Positions 1-12,883 of a DNA stretch of 23,885 bases are shown here, piece after piece; position 1 is the stretch's first letter; every line of letters begins with the position of its first letter. The stretch comes from Dipetalonema caudispina. Lineage: Eukaryota; Nematoda; Chromadorea; Rhabditida; Onchocercidae. A model generated the notes under the pieces. That model made no database searches and had not been told where the DNA came from. It worked only from the letters and a program-made list of their open reading frames with translations. The stretch spans positions 1-23,885 of the forward strand of contig JABVXV010000592.1 of assembly GCA_013365325.1 (NCBI GenBank), given 5' to 3'. The translations under genes and the position numbers were made by a program.

Positions 1-141
<141 letters not shown>

Positions 142-2040
142 TGTAATGAGATTGTTTTATTCCTTCACTCATTAATACTTCCGAATAGTACAAGAATTTT
201 TCAAAGTTTTTATTTCATATTTTATCATTTTAGACTACAATTTTATTTTTTTAAATTTTGTATATCCTTTAAAAGATTTTTTTTTTTGTATATTCCTTTC
301 AAATTTCCCCTCTTTTCTTACATTTTTCATTTTAATAATTTGTTGGCAGAAAAAAAAGAAAAAAAAAACTACCATTAACAAATCACTCCTTCCAATTGTT
401 AGTTCATCGTTGAAAATTAAATTTGATTAATTAAAAAGTTTACAGATAAAAAAAAGAGAAATTCTAATAACTGATATGGATAAAAGTGGGAAAATTTCTT
501 CTTTTCATTTCACTTCCTCTCTTATCATTTCTTCCTTTCACTTATCCAAATATTCTATGAATTTTACTTTAATTTTGCTGAAATATATAAATATATGCTT
601 ATACAAAAAAAAAAAAGAAAAGGAAAATGCACATTTTGTTAAAAATCATTGCTTTGTTGAGGGAAAAAAAAAAGAGAGATATAAGAGAGAGAGAGAGAGA
701 GAGGGAGAGATAAAAAACGGAAATTGAATTTCTCCCTATATATATATATATATACATATTACTATCGTTTTGTTCCCCATTTTCCTTCTTTCAACTACTG
801 CTATTGTGCTGTGATTTTCTTCTAAGATAGGAAAAAGAATATTAAAAAAAAAAAAAAAAAAAAAAAAATTAAAAAATGGTTTGTAATGATCATTCCTCTT
901 CTGACTTCTTTTCTTTCTTTTTTTTTTTTTTTACCTTCCGAAATTAAACTCCTGAAAAAGTCATTTTTGTATACAAAAAAAAAACAAGTAATGTATATAG
1001 TTCATTTTTTTTTTTTTTTTTCTTCTTGTTGTTTGTTTAATTTTGATGATTTTTAAATATTTTGAAATATTCATTAGTATACTTAAAAAGTATGCTATCA
1101 GCAATAATTATTAATTGAAATTTAAATAGGAATTATTCGTATTTTTCGACCAGTGATATTGTATCATTTAACCTTAACTGTACTCTAATCACTTTTTCGA
1201 AACAGATTTAATGTTGAAATTACTACATGTTTTGATAATGGAATATTAACATCTTCAGGTCAACTTTTTTTCTTTTTTTTTCACAATTTAAACCTTAATA
1301 TATGACGTAAAACTTCATCAAAATTGGGTGTTATCATCCATTATCAGTCCAGTAGATGATTGTTAACATCATTGAATCTCGCTTAATATGATATTTATTA
1401 CATTTGATGATGATTATCAATGCATTAATGTATGCAATATCAAAACTTTTATGTTGATAATTGTTGTTTTTGTTTGTTATAATCCTCCAAATTTAGTATT
1501 TTTTCATTTTTTTTTTTTACACTTTCAATTATTGTCTCTAAAAAATTTGATTTCTTACACAAAAAATTCTCATCTTTTCTCATTCAATAATATGCCAATC
1601 GTTGAGAAATTTGCTATCTGTTATTAATGAATTATTATTTGATTAGAACATTATATGCTATAATCTTTACATATATATATACCTTATCAATGAATACTTT
1701 ATATTTCAAATTTCGATTAGTTTTGAATTCTTCAATTTTTATCATAACATTTTCTTTTTGTTCATCAAATATCCATGTGTTATTACACGTTTACGTCAGG
1801 ATTTATCACTAGGAGAAAAAAAAGAAGAAAAAAAGAGGAATGACATTGACTTCAAACGAAATATGTATAATTTTCAGCAATATTTGTATATGTATATCCT
1901 TTGTCCCACCCAATCATCATCATTTTATATTCTGTCATTTTCATTTTTCTTCCTTTTCCGCGACAGTCTTTGTTTTATTCCTCCGCTGATATTGCTTCTC
2001 CATTCATCCTCTACTACTACTACTGCTGCTGCTGATAGCA
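142..2040. other. Non-coding AT-rich DNA
   Basis: No gene seen. It holds homopolymer runs, including 25 A at about 844-868 and poly(T) near 920-932 and 1006-1020. A (GA)n stretch is at 672-710 and a (TA)n stretch at 737-755. A (CTA/CTG)n codon-like run at 2011-2034 leads into the next repeat field. Open frames here are short and low-complexity. Confidence 0.8.
672..710. repeat. (GA)n microsatellite
   Basis: Purine-only stretch dominated by GA dinucleotides, directly upstream of a (TA)n run at 737-755. Confidence 0.9.
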
Positions 2041-2470
2041 GTTGGTGATAGTGGTAGTGGTGATGATAGTGCTAACGATGAGTATGGTGATGACGGTGGT
2101 AGTGATGCTAATAATGATAACAAATGATGATGATGACAATTTGATGCAGTGGTGATAATAGCAATCAGTTGTGGTGGTAGTAATGCTAACGGTGATGATA
2201 ATGTTAACAGTTAGTGGTAGTGATAGTTATGGTGCTATTGGTGGTGATGATGATTGATCGTAGTTGGTGTGTGAATGATGATGATGGTGAGATATTGTGG
2301 TGTTGATTATGGTGTTCGATCACGGTGAAAATGCTAACGATGATGATGATGGTGATACTGATTAGTAAAAATAATGCTAACAGTGATGATTGCTATGATT
2401 GGTAGTGTTTGGTAGTGAAAGTGGTAATATTAACAATTGATGATAATAATGATAAAGGAGACGTTTGGTA
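2041..2470. repeat. Degenerate (TGR)n trinucleotide field with a recurring TGCTAAC word
   Basis: About 430 bases made mostly of TGA, TGG, TAG and GAT triplets on the plus strand, G-rich compared with its surroundings. TGCTAAC or near variants recur (about 2069, 2184, 2331, 2375; TGCTAAT at 2107). This looks like an old expanded trinucleotide repeat with higher-order units. A stretch reads as Gly/Asp/Ser/Asn in one frame but lacks a start and soon stops, so I do not call a gene. Confidence 0.75.
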
Positions 2471-3610
2471 ATGATGAATCAACTTTTGCTTGCATCTCAT
2501 TTATAATCATTCAACAGTGGCTATTCAACAGTGTGCACCATGACTATCATTACAATGTTGTAAAGCATTCGGTATTGACTAAATGTGAATGATACCTTAC
2601 GAATGGGTGTAATTGACAGGAATGATTTGCGAACAAATGTCTAACGATACTCTGATAACTGAGATTGCCAGAATGGTGATAAGAATATTCTATTTCATGT
2701 TGTAAAGTCATTAAACATTGCTCAGTCGTTGTTGCATTGTTCTAAAACCGATCTAAGCTAAGGAAGAGTCGGAATTTCTTCCTACTCTCTTTTAAATCAC
2801 TTCTCTTCCTTTTTTTTCCAACAGAACATAATTATTAGCACATTTTCTTCTTTATTATCAACAACTTTTTTGTCTGAAATATTTCAAAAGACTTTGTTGA
2901 AATTCATAATTTGAATTTGGGATAGCATGTCACCATTTAATAAAGGGTATGGATGCAAGTGTTCCAAGTGGTCATTTATATTTCTAATTAATGTGGTCAC
3001 ACTTCTAGCTTATTTCATGCTATAAATCTATGAAATCATATTAATAGTTGTGATGGTTGAAAGTATTTGGTATTCTTCAAGAAATTTTGAAGGAAGAATA
3101 TAATAAGATAGCTTTATTCAAGTTCTATATTCAATTCGATTTCAGTTATAACCTTTACTTATGGGAAATTACTTGAACCATCCTGAATGTCGTAAATTGG
3201 AATAACAATTGAAATTACTACGGTTCATTTCTGTTTTTTAAAATTCTTAAAATATTCCTCATGGTTTCTTTTTTTTTTCTATCATCTCAACAGAATCAGT
3301 GAATTGATTTTTTTGCTGATATTAGAGATTAATGAATTGAAAATTTATTGAGGAATCTTGGAAAAATCAAAAGATTATCTGAAAATTTGTAGTTTAATCA
3401 ATATATTCTATTAATTTAGTAGAAATTTAATAGGTTTCCTTTATCACTTATCACAATGAAAAATTGTCGGAAAATTTCACTTTCATACATATATTTCCAT
3501 CCCAAAATATATAATTCATTTTGCTTGAGAAAGATAATCCATAAAACTTGTCATCAGTACTAAATGAACTGGAAAGGAAATTGAATAATGATCGATAAGT
3601 AGGTAAAGTA
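2471..3610. other. Non-coding unique-looking DNA
   Basis: Less repetitive AT-rich sequence than its neighbours. I find no exon-like frame, RNA gene or mobile element. Confidence 0.7.
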
Positions 3611-3902
3611 TAGTAGTAGTAGTAGTAGTAATAGTAATAGTAATGAAGAAATAAATAGCCCAGACATTTTTAACTTCCAGATGTTACTTCAGGTCATATA
3701 TTCCACATTCTCTCTGTTCCCATCTTTTAAATTAGCCCATTCATTTGTGGCTAGTTGTTGTAGTAGTAGTAGTAATAGTAATGAAGAAATAAATAGCCCA
3801 GACATTTTTAACTTCCAGATGTTACTTCAGGTCATATATTCCACATTCCCTTTGCACATTCTCTCTGTTCCCATCTTTTAAATTAGCCCATTCATTTGTG
3901 GC
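3611..3902. repeat. Tandem duplication of about 138 bp seeded by (TAG)n
   Basis: Two direct copies. The block from GAAGAAATAAATAGCCC at 3645 to GTGGC at 3751 recurs from 3783 to 3902. The second copy carries a 13-bp insertion (CCTTTGCACATTC), itself a small local duplication of CACATTC. Each copy begins with a TAG/TAA triplet tract (3611-3644; 3759-3782). Near identity outside the indel points to a recent event. Confidence 0.93.
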
Positions 3903-4477
3903 CATTGTGATTTCTCGATGTGTTCCTCATTTCGCAAATGTAGATGCTGCTTTTCGTAAACTTTAGTTCACGAACTTTCTCCATTCTTTACCACATCTTC
4001 TCTTTCTTCCACTTCTTCAGGAATTCATTTCACTTCCAATCTATCAACATTTTTGTTCATTTTCAAATCTCTTCCTCTCTCTCTCTCTCTCCCTCTCTTT
4101 TTCTCTATCTCCTTTTTACCTTTTTCCTTCAATCTTCGTTTATGTAGCGTATATAATTTCACTTCATTTTGTACCATTTAACAGCTTCTTCATCTTTTTA
4201 GCTTCCTTTTTGGCTCTTAACTTTTCCATCTATTTTTGTTTTTAATTCTTGGCATTTTTATTGTTGGAAAATTTCATCATCGATTTTTCTCATCATTTCA
4301 GCCAAAAAATCACTTCTATGCCAAAAGAATTAGAATAATCAAAGGCATATAATAATTTCTATGTAGTCGTCTAAATAATGTAAAGATAGCATAAAATGGT
4401 AGTAGTAAGCAAGCAATGCTTATCAAATTGATGAATGTTTTCCAATACAATCACCACCATCGACATATATCCAATTA
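3903..4477. other. Non-coding T/C-rich DNA
   Basis: Pyrimidine-rich sequence including a (CT)n run at about 4074-4098. No gene seen. Confidence 0.75.
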
Positions 4478-4541
4478 TCACACACACACACATACACACA
4501 TACATACACACACACATACATACATACATACATACATACAT
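4478..4541. repeat. (CA)n/(CATA)n microsatellite
   Basis: CA dinucleotides pass into CATA tetranucleotides. The His/Thr/Tyr-rich frame across it is an artefact of the repeat. Confidence 0.95.
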
Positions 4542-6215
4542 TCATATATAGTTTTATACATTTTCTCAAATTTCGTTATTATTTTCATTTTTTTTTTTTT
4601 TTTTAATTGCCCAAATGATTCATATTTTAATATTTAACTACCATATAATTTTTTCATTTCATTGTTATTGCTATTATTAAAATTGATTCTAATTTTTCAC
4701 TATAAGAATTATATCATTTCTATTTAAGGGAAAAGAATAAAGAAATGAAAACGAGAGAATTTAATTTTTTTTTTTTTTTTTTTGTTACACTCACAAAATT
4801 AATGTTTAAATGATACAGGATAGGATAGGATAGGTAAATTGTTGTTACTAAAGATGAAAAAAAAAAAGAGAGAAAGAGAGAGAGGGAAAGGGGTAGATGG
4901 AGGAAAGGGGAGAGAAAGACAAAAACGATGGAAAAAGAAATTAAGACTGAATGATTAAGTATTTAAGTGACATAATTGCTTATTCACACAAATTGTAATC
5001 AATTTTTGTAAAAATTTTTGTTTCCTCTCTTTTTTTTTTCTTTTACTTTTGCTTTACCTTTCTTTAAAAAATGTTTAAATATTAAATAAAAATTTGTTAA
5101 ATGCTTAACAAATTTGTTTTGCTAAATGGATGGGTAAATTTTTATAATAAATTCATTCTCATATGAAAATTATCAATGTTTTCCCTTCTGTTTTTGTATA
5201 TGTGTTTATATTTTAGGATTTATTCACTGTTATTCCATTTCTTTTATTAATTTCCAAATTTGATTCATTATTATTTAACAACATTTCTTCCAGTTGTTAT
5301 TATTAAAAATTTTTAAAAAAAAAAAAAATGAAAAAAAAAAAGTAATCTATCCTTCTTTTTTTTTTTTTTTCTCTTTCTTTTAGCTCTTCACCATAATTCA
5401 TTACAGTTTACTTCCTTTTTTTTTTTCCCCCCCCCCATCATAAATTTATTCGTTTGTTTATTTCATCAATTAATATGCTTACTTATGATTAAAAATAATG
5501 ATTCTCCAATAATCGATGGTGGATTTAAATGCTTCGTTTATTATCATAAAAAATTAATCGAAATTTTGAAGATTTCATGATTTCAATAAAATAGAAAGGT
5601 TAGTGAAGAATTAAAAAAAAAAAATAAAAGAGCAGCAAAGATGGAAGATGAAAAATATAGTGGAAAACAAAAAAAAAAAAAAGAAGACGAGTTAATAATA
5701 ATTGTTGAAAAAAAAAAAAAAAAAAAAGAAATGTCAAAGATCAATTCATTTTTGTTTGCATCATTTTAAAGTATTCTTTCTTTCTCTTTTCTACCCATTT
5801 GCTTTTTTCTTTCTTTTTTTTTTTTTTTGCCTCTCATTGAATTTACTAAATTTTTAAAATTATAAATCATCAATTTAATTTTATCAAATTTTTTAACCCC
5901 ATTATATTGTTGGAAACAAGAATGGTAAAGTTGAGCGTTTAACGGAAGAAAAGGAAATCATTAGAGCGATAAATCTTATTTCCTTCTAATTGCATTTATT
6001 ATAATCCTTCCGACTTCTCCTTTCCATCATCATATCTCTTCCACTTAAACCACTCACTTATTTCTTTTTATGATATTATGGATCATCGATTTATAGAATG
6101 AATATTTGTTAATAAATAAATTCAATTTATTATTTCAATTTTATTTAAATCAATTATTTGTATAATATTATGAAAAAAAAAAAAAAAGGAAAAGAAATGT
6201 AGATTAGCAAATGTT
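4542..6215. other. Non-coding AT-rich DNA
   Basis: Contains a pentamer repeat of AGGAT at 4817-4834, a purine-rich patch at 4857-4935, a 10-base poly(C) run at 5427-5436 joined to poly(T), and many poly(A)/poly(T) tracts. No gene seen. Confidence 0.75.

Positions 6216-6252
<37 letters not shown>
6216..6252. repeat. (CAA)n microsatellite
   Basis: Twelve CAA units in the 74-codon frame 6211-6435. They follow ATG TTA and would read as poly-Gln, but the frame then runs into poly(T) and encodes only Phe/Leu, so it is not a gene. Confidence 0.93.
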
Positions 6253-7333
6253 GTAGATATTTTCAACAAATTTTTTTTTTTTTTATTTTTGATGCTTTTG
6301 TTTATCTTATCTTTCGTTTTTTTTTTTTTTTTTTTACTTTTGTTTTCTTTCCCTTTTCTTTTTTCTTTTTTTTTTTTTTTTTTTTTTATCCCCTTTATTA
6401 TTACGATTAACTTTGTTGAAGTATTTTTTTATTAACATAAATTTTTTGAAAGTCTTATCAATCATTAAAAATATTTCCATTAAATTTTAATTTAAAATAA
6501 TTGAGAGAAAAAAAAATCCCTTTTTTTTCGTTTTGTTTTGTTTTATTATCAAACTTTTCTTGCTTTAATGATTAATAGGAACGTTTTTCCCTCTATAGCA
6601 TGACACAAAAATTGATGAAAATAGTTGATAACAGGTATTAATATCAAATTTTGTTTATCGTTTCATTTTCAGTTGTTAACATTGCCATAAAATTTATTTG
6701 TTAATTTCGATTAAATATTACTATTAATTATTTTATTTTATCATTTGCATTGTTATATTATTCATGCGTCTAACTTAGTAAAAACTATTGTTCGATAATT
6801 TTTTCTTTTTTTTCCTTTAAATTATTCACTGTTTGAAATGGACGTTTTCATTTCATTTTTACTTTAAATAATTCAATAGTTAGATTTTTTTTTTTTTTTT
6901 TTTTTTTGTCAATAAATGTGAGAAAAAATTGAGAATTTGAATTTGACCGTAATTTAAATCTTACTCTTTTTTTTTGTGTGAATTTTAACTGGTAGGCATT
7001 TAGGATGAAAGAACGAAAGATTAAATAAGATTTCTTAATGGTTCATAATTCAAGCTTTTTTATTTAAAAAAAAAACTTTCCCACTCTGTTACTTTTCCAT
7101 CTATTCGAACTGTTATGGCAAATTTTCCAAATGTTTCAATCTTCAGAGGTTATATGAATGAATATGCCTTATTATAGTTGTAAAAATTTACAACTGAAAA
7201 AATTTAGTTAGGAAATAATTCAAAAAATGTACATAATATTTGTTGTTACTATCATTAAACCATTTAAAACTGATTGATTTTTATTAATGAATATAATTTT
7301 TACATTAAAAAAAAGACCCTAATATTATTGTTA

Positions 7334-7336
<3 letters not shown>
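6253..7336. other. Non-coding AT-rich DNA
   Basis: Dominated by poly(T) tracts (for example 6319-6335, 6368-6387, 6885-6907). No exon-like sequence seen. Confidence 0.75.

Positions 7337-7369
<33 letters not shown>
7337..7369. repeat. (TA)n microsatellite
   Basis: About 16 uninterrupted TA units. Confidence 0.95.
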
Positions 7370-7371
<2 letters not shown>

Positions 7372-7703
7372 CGAAGATTTTTTGAAATTTTATTTAATAT
7401 TAGATTAATAAGTAATATTGCTATGATAAGGTAACCTTTTCCTTTTCTATTTATTATTACATGTAATGCTTATTTGTTAAAATTTCTCTTCCAACTAAAT
7501 TTATTTTAAACCTATTTATTTTATTCGAAATCGAATATTAGTATTTGTTGTAATTTGTGAAAAAAAAAAAAAATTACAAATATTTAATCAGTATCACAAT
7601 ATCACTTCATTTTCATAATGTTTGATTGATATCAGGTGAGAGGCTTTTTTCTTCTTTTTTTTTATTGGTAATTAAATAAATGAATTAACTTTATTGGTCT
7701 ATC

Positions 7704-7770
7704 TGTTGTGTGTGTGTGTGTGTGTGTGTGTCTGTGTCTGTATGTGTATATGTATATGTATATGTCTGTG
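7704..7770. repeat. (TG)n followed by (TGTATA)n microsatellite
   Basis: About 12 TG units, then TCTGTG and TATATG hexamer-like units. Confidence 0.93.
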
Positions 7771-9537
7771 TTCATCACGTTATTGATACGGAACCGGTTA
7801 TGTTGCGCCAAATTTGATGCTTCCACAAAATGGCTCGATGTGTATGTATCCTTTGCACTCTAAAATGACAGTCATGTCATCCATGTGTCATTTAATTTCT
7901 ACTCCTTTTTGCGTTTATCACCTCTCTAATTTAAGTGTAATACATTCTCAATATTTTGCTTTTATCATATTATCATTATTAATTGTGATAGTCTTAATTA
8001 TCTTATTCGTTCTATACACTAATTATGATTAGAGGAAAGAGAGAAGGAAAAATTAAAGACACTAAACGATGTTTACTATATTAAAATGTTAAAAATTAAA
8101 TGATAAGTATGATAATTATCAACAAATATTACCCTTTTGTTTACTTATTTTTTATTAATCTTATTTGTTGATCGTATTTTATACTTAAATATTTCAACAT
8201 TAAACAAAACAAACAATTATTTAACCAAGTAATTTAACAATTACTATTTTTCTTCCTTCTTATCATACATCATCACTTTTATCATCATTTGGCGCTAATG
8301 CTATGCTCAAAATCAAACGATGTATTGCTAAAAATTGCTAATCGGAATAATCGTTCAGCAATTTATCAGGAAATCTTTTTTATCATTTCTATTAAATATC
8401 TATCAATTTCGGAATGCTTATTTCCATTTCTGGACAATAATGTTGTATGTATTATCATCCATTCTTTCCGTAAACAATATTACCGGTCTTTCCTGTTCTT
8501 ATTCTATCATTTGAAAATAATGGAGAATGAAAAACGGCTAATACCGCATGATATGGACCAGTTTTGAGTTTCAAAAAAAAAAAAAAAATTGGTAATTTTA
8601 CTCATTTTGTTTGCTTCATGAATTGTGCTTTCCTTCATACAGCTAATGAATTCTGTAAAATTTCCAACTGTCCTGTAATTTATTTTGATATCCGATTATA
8701 GTATATATTAATGGAAGAAGAAAAAAATTTTTCCGGATTTTTGATAAGACGAAGATTCATCAAATCTGATCATATTCTATTTTTCAACCACATTTATGGC
8801 CTTTCCCTTTTTTCTTTCTTGTTTCTTTCATTCTCGACTTTGATAAATAATATTGTGTGTATTTTCCAGTTCAAAAAAAAAAAAAAGAGAATGAAATCCA
8901 CTTTTTTCTCCATTTCAATTTAAATCTTTGGTTACAACAAATCAATTCTTCACCATCTATCCATTTCGTTACATACTTTTTCTACTTTTTCAGCAAAAAT
9001 TTTTAACTGAAAAATATTTCATTTTCTGCTTTTTTTTTCATTTTTGTTTGTTTGCTTGTTTTTTTTTCTTCCATTTCATTTCATTGCTTGCAATGATTAA
9101 ACTGACTTAAATAATTCACTCATTTAATCATTTATATATTTATTGAAATGAAAATTAAAAGCGAATAGTTATTATCCGTTGAGACATTTTCCACTTTCTC
9201 CCTCTCCCTCTTTTAGTTCTTCCTTTCCTTGTCTCTTCTTTCCCTCTCTCCTAATTTTAATTTAATATATTTCAAAATTTTCATATCCAAAGAGATGAAG
9301 TATGCAAAGTATGATAACTTTAGTGTTTACATCATTTCTATAATTGATTAAAATCATAAAAATTCTGATAGGCTTCAAGATTATATACAAGAAGTGTCAT
9401 CTGAAATTCTTCTATTCGTTCTTTTAACAAATTTCCATATTACTTGTTATTTACTTATCATTTTATCAATAGAGGAAATTGTTTCAGTATTTCGTATAAT
9501 TATTATTTCGGCAAAAAAAAAATATGCGTTATTTCGG

Positions 9538-9572
<35 letters not shown>

Positions 9573-11097
9573 CTACATTTGGGATTGTTAAGGATGCAAT
9601 TGACAAACGACTTTGTTTTTCCTTTTTTTTTTTTTACTTTTTTTTTTCTTCTATTCTTTTGCTTTTTGCTTTTTTTTTTGTTTTTTTTGTTTTTTGTTTT
9701 AGCATTCTTAAGCAAATGGTTCTCACTAATGGATTTTTGCTAAGCTTTTTGCTTACAATTGTTTTTGTTTTTGACTTTTTTTTTTTTTTTTTTTTTTTGT
9801 GGAAGTTTCATCAAGAATATATAATTAAGCTTATATAGGAACGAATAAGAATAAACTTCCAATTGAGATTAATATTTAATATTCAAAATATTTCATCCAT
9901 TCATGCAACGGCAATTTTCCTTCCTTCCACTTCCTCCGCTTTAATTTCCATGAATTGAAATAACTATACCGGTCAAAGAAATAAACGATATAAGGATGGG
10001 ATATAATCAATGAATGTTTCATCTATCCGGAATATCTCAGTATTCATCAGTTATCATCAAACCGGATATGGCAGAATAAAAAAAAGTAAACTTCATCAAA
10101 AAAAAAAAAAAATTGCATGATGCAAAAAGTGCTGATATCCGGAACCATTACTTCTAGTTTCATCTATTGATGGATTTGATGATATCAATGAAGTAAGCTT
10201 AGATCATAGCCATTGTATAAATTGTACGATTTGAATTAATAATTATCGTTGTTGTTTATTTTATCCATTTCTCTGTACGAACGAAAACAACCAACCATTT
10301 TCATATTTTTCCTCCAATTTATTAACCCATTTAATCTGTTTAAAATTTTTACTCTCTTTTAAAATCTTCGAATTTTTATCTTAATCAAACATTTAAATGT
10401 TAAAACTATAATTTAAAAGAGGGTAAGGGAGGGGGAAGGAAAAAAAAAAAACGTATTTGCATTGTTGGATCTATAATCATTTACCTGAACGTTTAATATT
10501 TGAATAGTTTATTTTACAATCTTCAAATTTTCATCCTTCTAAAATTTAAAAATTATTAAACGTTGGAATGTTTAAATTGCGATTTAAAAGAAAAAAAAAA
10601 TTGTATTTGCAATTTGCAACCTTCATTATCAGACCAGTAAAAATTCATATAGATAAACGTTTCATGTTTGAAATAGCTTCATGGAAGGAAAAGAGAGTTA
10701 AGAAAAAGAAAAAGTTGAACAAAGATTTTAATAATTTTTATGTATCAAGAAATTTATGTAATTAATATAACTTATAAGAAAGGATTTGTAAAAAATAATA
10801 CTATAATCATTATAAAAATAATGGTTAGCTCAGGCCAACCATTGTATATAAAATATCTTTTCGCATTTTATGTATATATAAATATTTATATTTATATGTA
10901 TAAAATTAGCATATCATCAATATTTCAGGATTTATTCGATTGTTCGTTCATTCTATTCATTATTGTGTGCCTTTAGGCTAAGCTTCTGAAATCGATTTCA
11001 ATTTCTTTCACTTACGATTACACTATTTAGTAGTGAAACATTTATTTCTTCCATATCTCTTCGTATTATTTTAGCAAATTAAAGAATTTAATTTAAA
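7771..11097. other. Non-coding AT-rich DNA with one compositionally odd island
   Basis: The start (about 7780-7900) is less AT-rich and holds an E2F-like GCGCCAAAT at 7805-7813; its inverse is at 8287-8295. Long poly(A) at about 9538-9567 and poly(T) at about 9776-9798. No protein family is recognisable in any frame. Frames such as 8289-8567 are Ile/Phe/Leu-rich chance frames. Confidence 0.65.
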
Positions 11098-11232
11098 AGC
11101 ATTATCATTATTATCACTACTATTACTATTATTACTATTATTTTTATTTTTTATTTTTATTATTTTTATTATTTCTGTTATTTTTATTATTTTTATTATT
11201 TTCGTCATTTTTATTATTAATTATTATTACTG
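11098..11232. repeat. Degenerate (ATT)n / (ATTTTT)n repeat
   Basis: TTA/ATT triplets pass into ATTTTTATT units with scattered substitutions. It is the complement type of the (AAT)n arrays at the window ends. Confidence 0.85.
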
Positions 11233-12700
11233 AAATATTTATAATTGATTAAAAGGTTTTCCTTTTTCTCTTTCCTTTTTTCCAACGTTTGCAGTAATAT
11301 TTCTATTAGAAATTTTCAATCTAAATTTTACATGTACCGTGTGTTATTTTACATTTACATTTACCCTGATATATATTGAATGAATTTTATTTACATGTTG
11401 AAGTTTTTGAAAAATGCTGAAATATGCTGCTTTAGATTTGAATTTTTGTATATTAAAATTAAATTTTGATAATTTTCTCTTACCTTTCTTTTCTCTCTTT
11501 TTTCTTTGCCTCAAAATTTGTTGATTTGAAGTCCAATTAAGCACAGTGGATAATAAATAACTTAATGGCCTTCCTATATGCACCGTTTATGTGAAAAAGA
11601 TTGCTACTATGTAATAAAAAACATTTCGTTAATTAAATTTTATTTTAGTTCTCCTCCGTCATTCGAATATTTCATTTTCCTCTTATGTTATTTTTGTCGT
11701 ACAGTTTTAGAACAACAGCCTTTTTTTTTTTTTTTTTCCTTATTTAAATTCTTTTCTGTTTCAAAATCCATAAACAGGAGTAAATTAAAGAATTTCAAAA
11801 CTTGCTACCCGAATCATTTTGTAATCTGACTAAAATGAAATTCCATGCTCGAAATTTAACAAAAATGGAAAGAAATGAATGAAGCATTTCTTCCTATTTT
11901 TGTTAAATTTTTTCAAACATTAAAAGAATTTAAAACATTGTTGAGAATACACTTCTCTTTAGCAAAAAATTTAATGCATTGAAAAGTTTTGAAATTCTAA
12001 TTCCACTTTTCTGTTTCATTTTTCTACTTTTTTCTTTTTTTTTTTTTTGTTCAGTTTTTCATCAAAATACTTGAAACATTTTTCTTATTTTGTATTGCTT
12101 AGGCTTTATTTTTAATCAGTTTTGAGAACTGTTCTGTCTAGTTGAATCATTTAATGAATGAAATAAAATTTTCAAATTTTTATGCAATTTGAAAAATTTA
12201 ATTTTGAGACTATCATTATCTTCACCGTATTACTAATCTTTTCATTGATAGAATTTTAGACTATCCCTGAAAATGTCTTTCTGGATAGCTCTTAGAGCTA
12301 TTTTCGTTAGCTCTTCAAAAAATGCTTTTCATACTAACATCAATCATCCTATTCATGTAAGATAAGATAGGATGTAATTGTTTCGAGATTGAAGATTCTT
12401 TAAATCTTTCATTTTGATTATTATGAAGACTATTTAAGCCTCTTTTGAGAACTTAATCATCAAAGCCTATTTTAAATCCTCCTTTAACTTCAATTCCTTT
12501 TGCATGCCTTTTTTTTTTCCTTCATTTTATAATATATACATGTCCATTGATTCATTTGATATTCAACAATTGTGTTTGATAAAAACGCTAGTAAAAATAT
12601 GATTGAAAAATTTTTTTTATTCCGTTTTTCCGCTTTTTTTCTTTTTTTTTTTTGGATTTTCTTGATTTTTATCAATTTTATATTTTTTTAAAGCTAATAG
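11233..12700. other. Presumptive upstream region of soc-2
   Basis: AT-rich, no recognisable exon or core promoter. Small inverted repeats are present: ATAGCTCT-T-AGAGCTAT at 12285-12301, and CATCCTAT at 12345-12352 paired with ATAGGATG at 12367-12374. Confidence 0.55.
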
Positions 12701-12883
12701 TACCTCTGCATTGCTGTATATTTCTTCCTCTATATACATATCAATCGAAAAACAACAATCACAAAATACGACGAGCTGGCTAGCAGCAATAGCAATAGAT
12801 TTGGCCATTCGACCACTTCATCATTTCCTTCTACTACTCGAATTCCGGATGCCATTCGTTTTTGTATTCGAACTGCTGAAAAA
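12701..12883 (+). other. Coding-like open frame upstream of the soc-2 ATG (5' UTR or N-terminal extension)
   Basis: The soc-2 frame is open for 61 codons before the ATG, back to stops at 12689-12700. Its last 40 or so codons look coding, with words such as KYDELAS and TRIPDAIRFCIRTAEK and visibly higher GC than the flanks. No ATG lies in it. CTAATAG at 12694-12700 could act as a cis or trans-splice acceptor; weaker AGs end at 12783 and 12798. Either this is 5' UTR behind a spliced leader, or an upstream exon carrying the real start has not been found. Confidence 0.5.

Noticed and set aside
1990..2127. Gly/Asp/Ser/Asn-rich reading across the triplet field
   Set aside because: It has no start codon, its repeats have triplet origin, and it stops as soon as the repeat pattern changes.
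4416..4637. His/Thr-rich open frame
   Set aside because: Produced by the (CA)n/(CATA)n microsatellite.
6211..6435. Poly-Gln open frame
   Set aside because: A (CAA)n microsatellite followed by poly(T), giving only Phe/Leu afterwards. It does not look like a gene.
8289..8567. 92-codon frame that is long for this composition
   Set aside because: The first codon is not ATG, the content is AT-driven, and no family is recognised.
9503..9838. Overlapping Lys-rich and Phe-rich frames on both strands
   Set aside because: They are translations of poly(A)/poly(T) tracts.
10876..10891. 16-base AT palindrome
   Set aside because: Made only of A and T in AT-rich DNA, so it is expected by chance.
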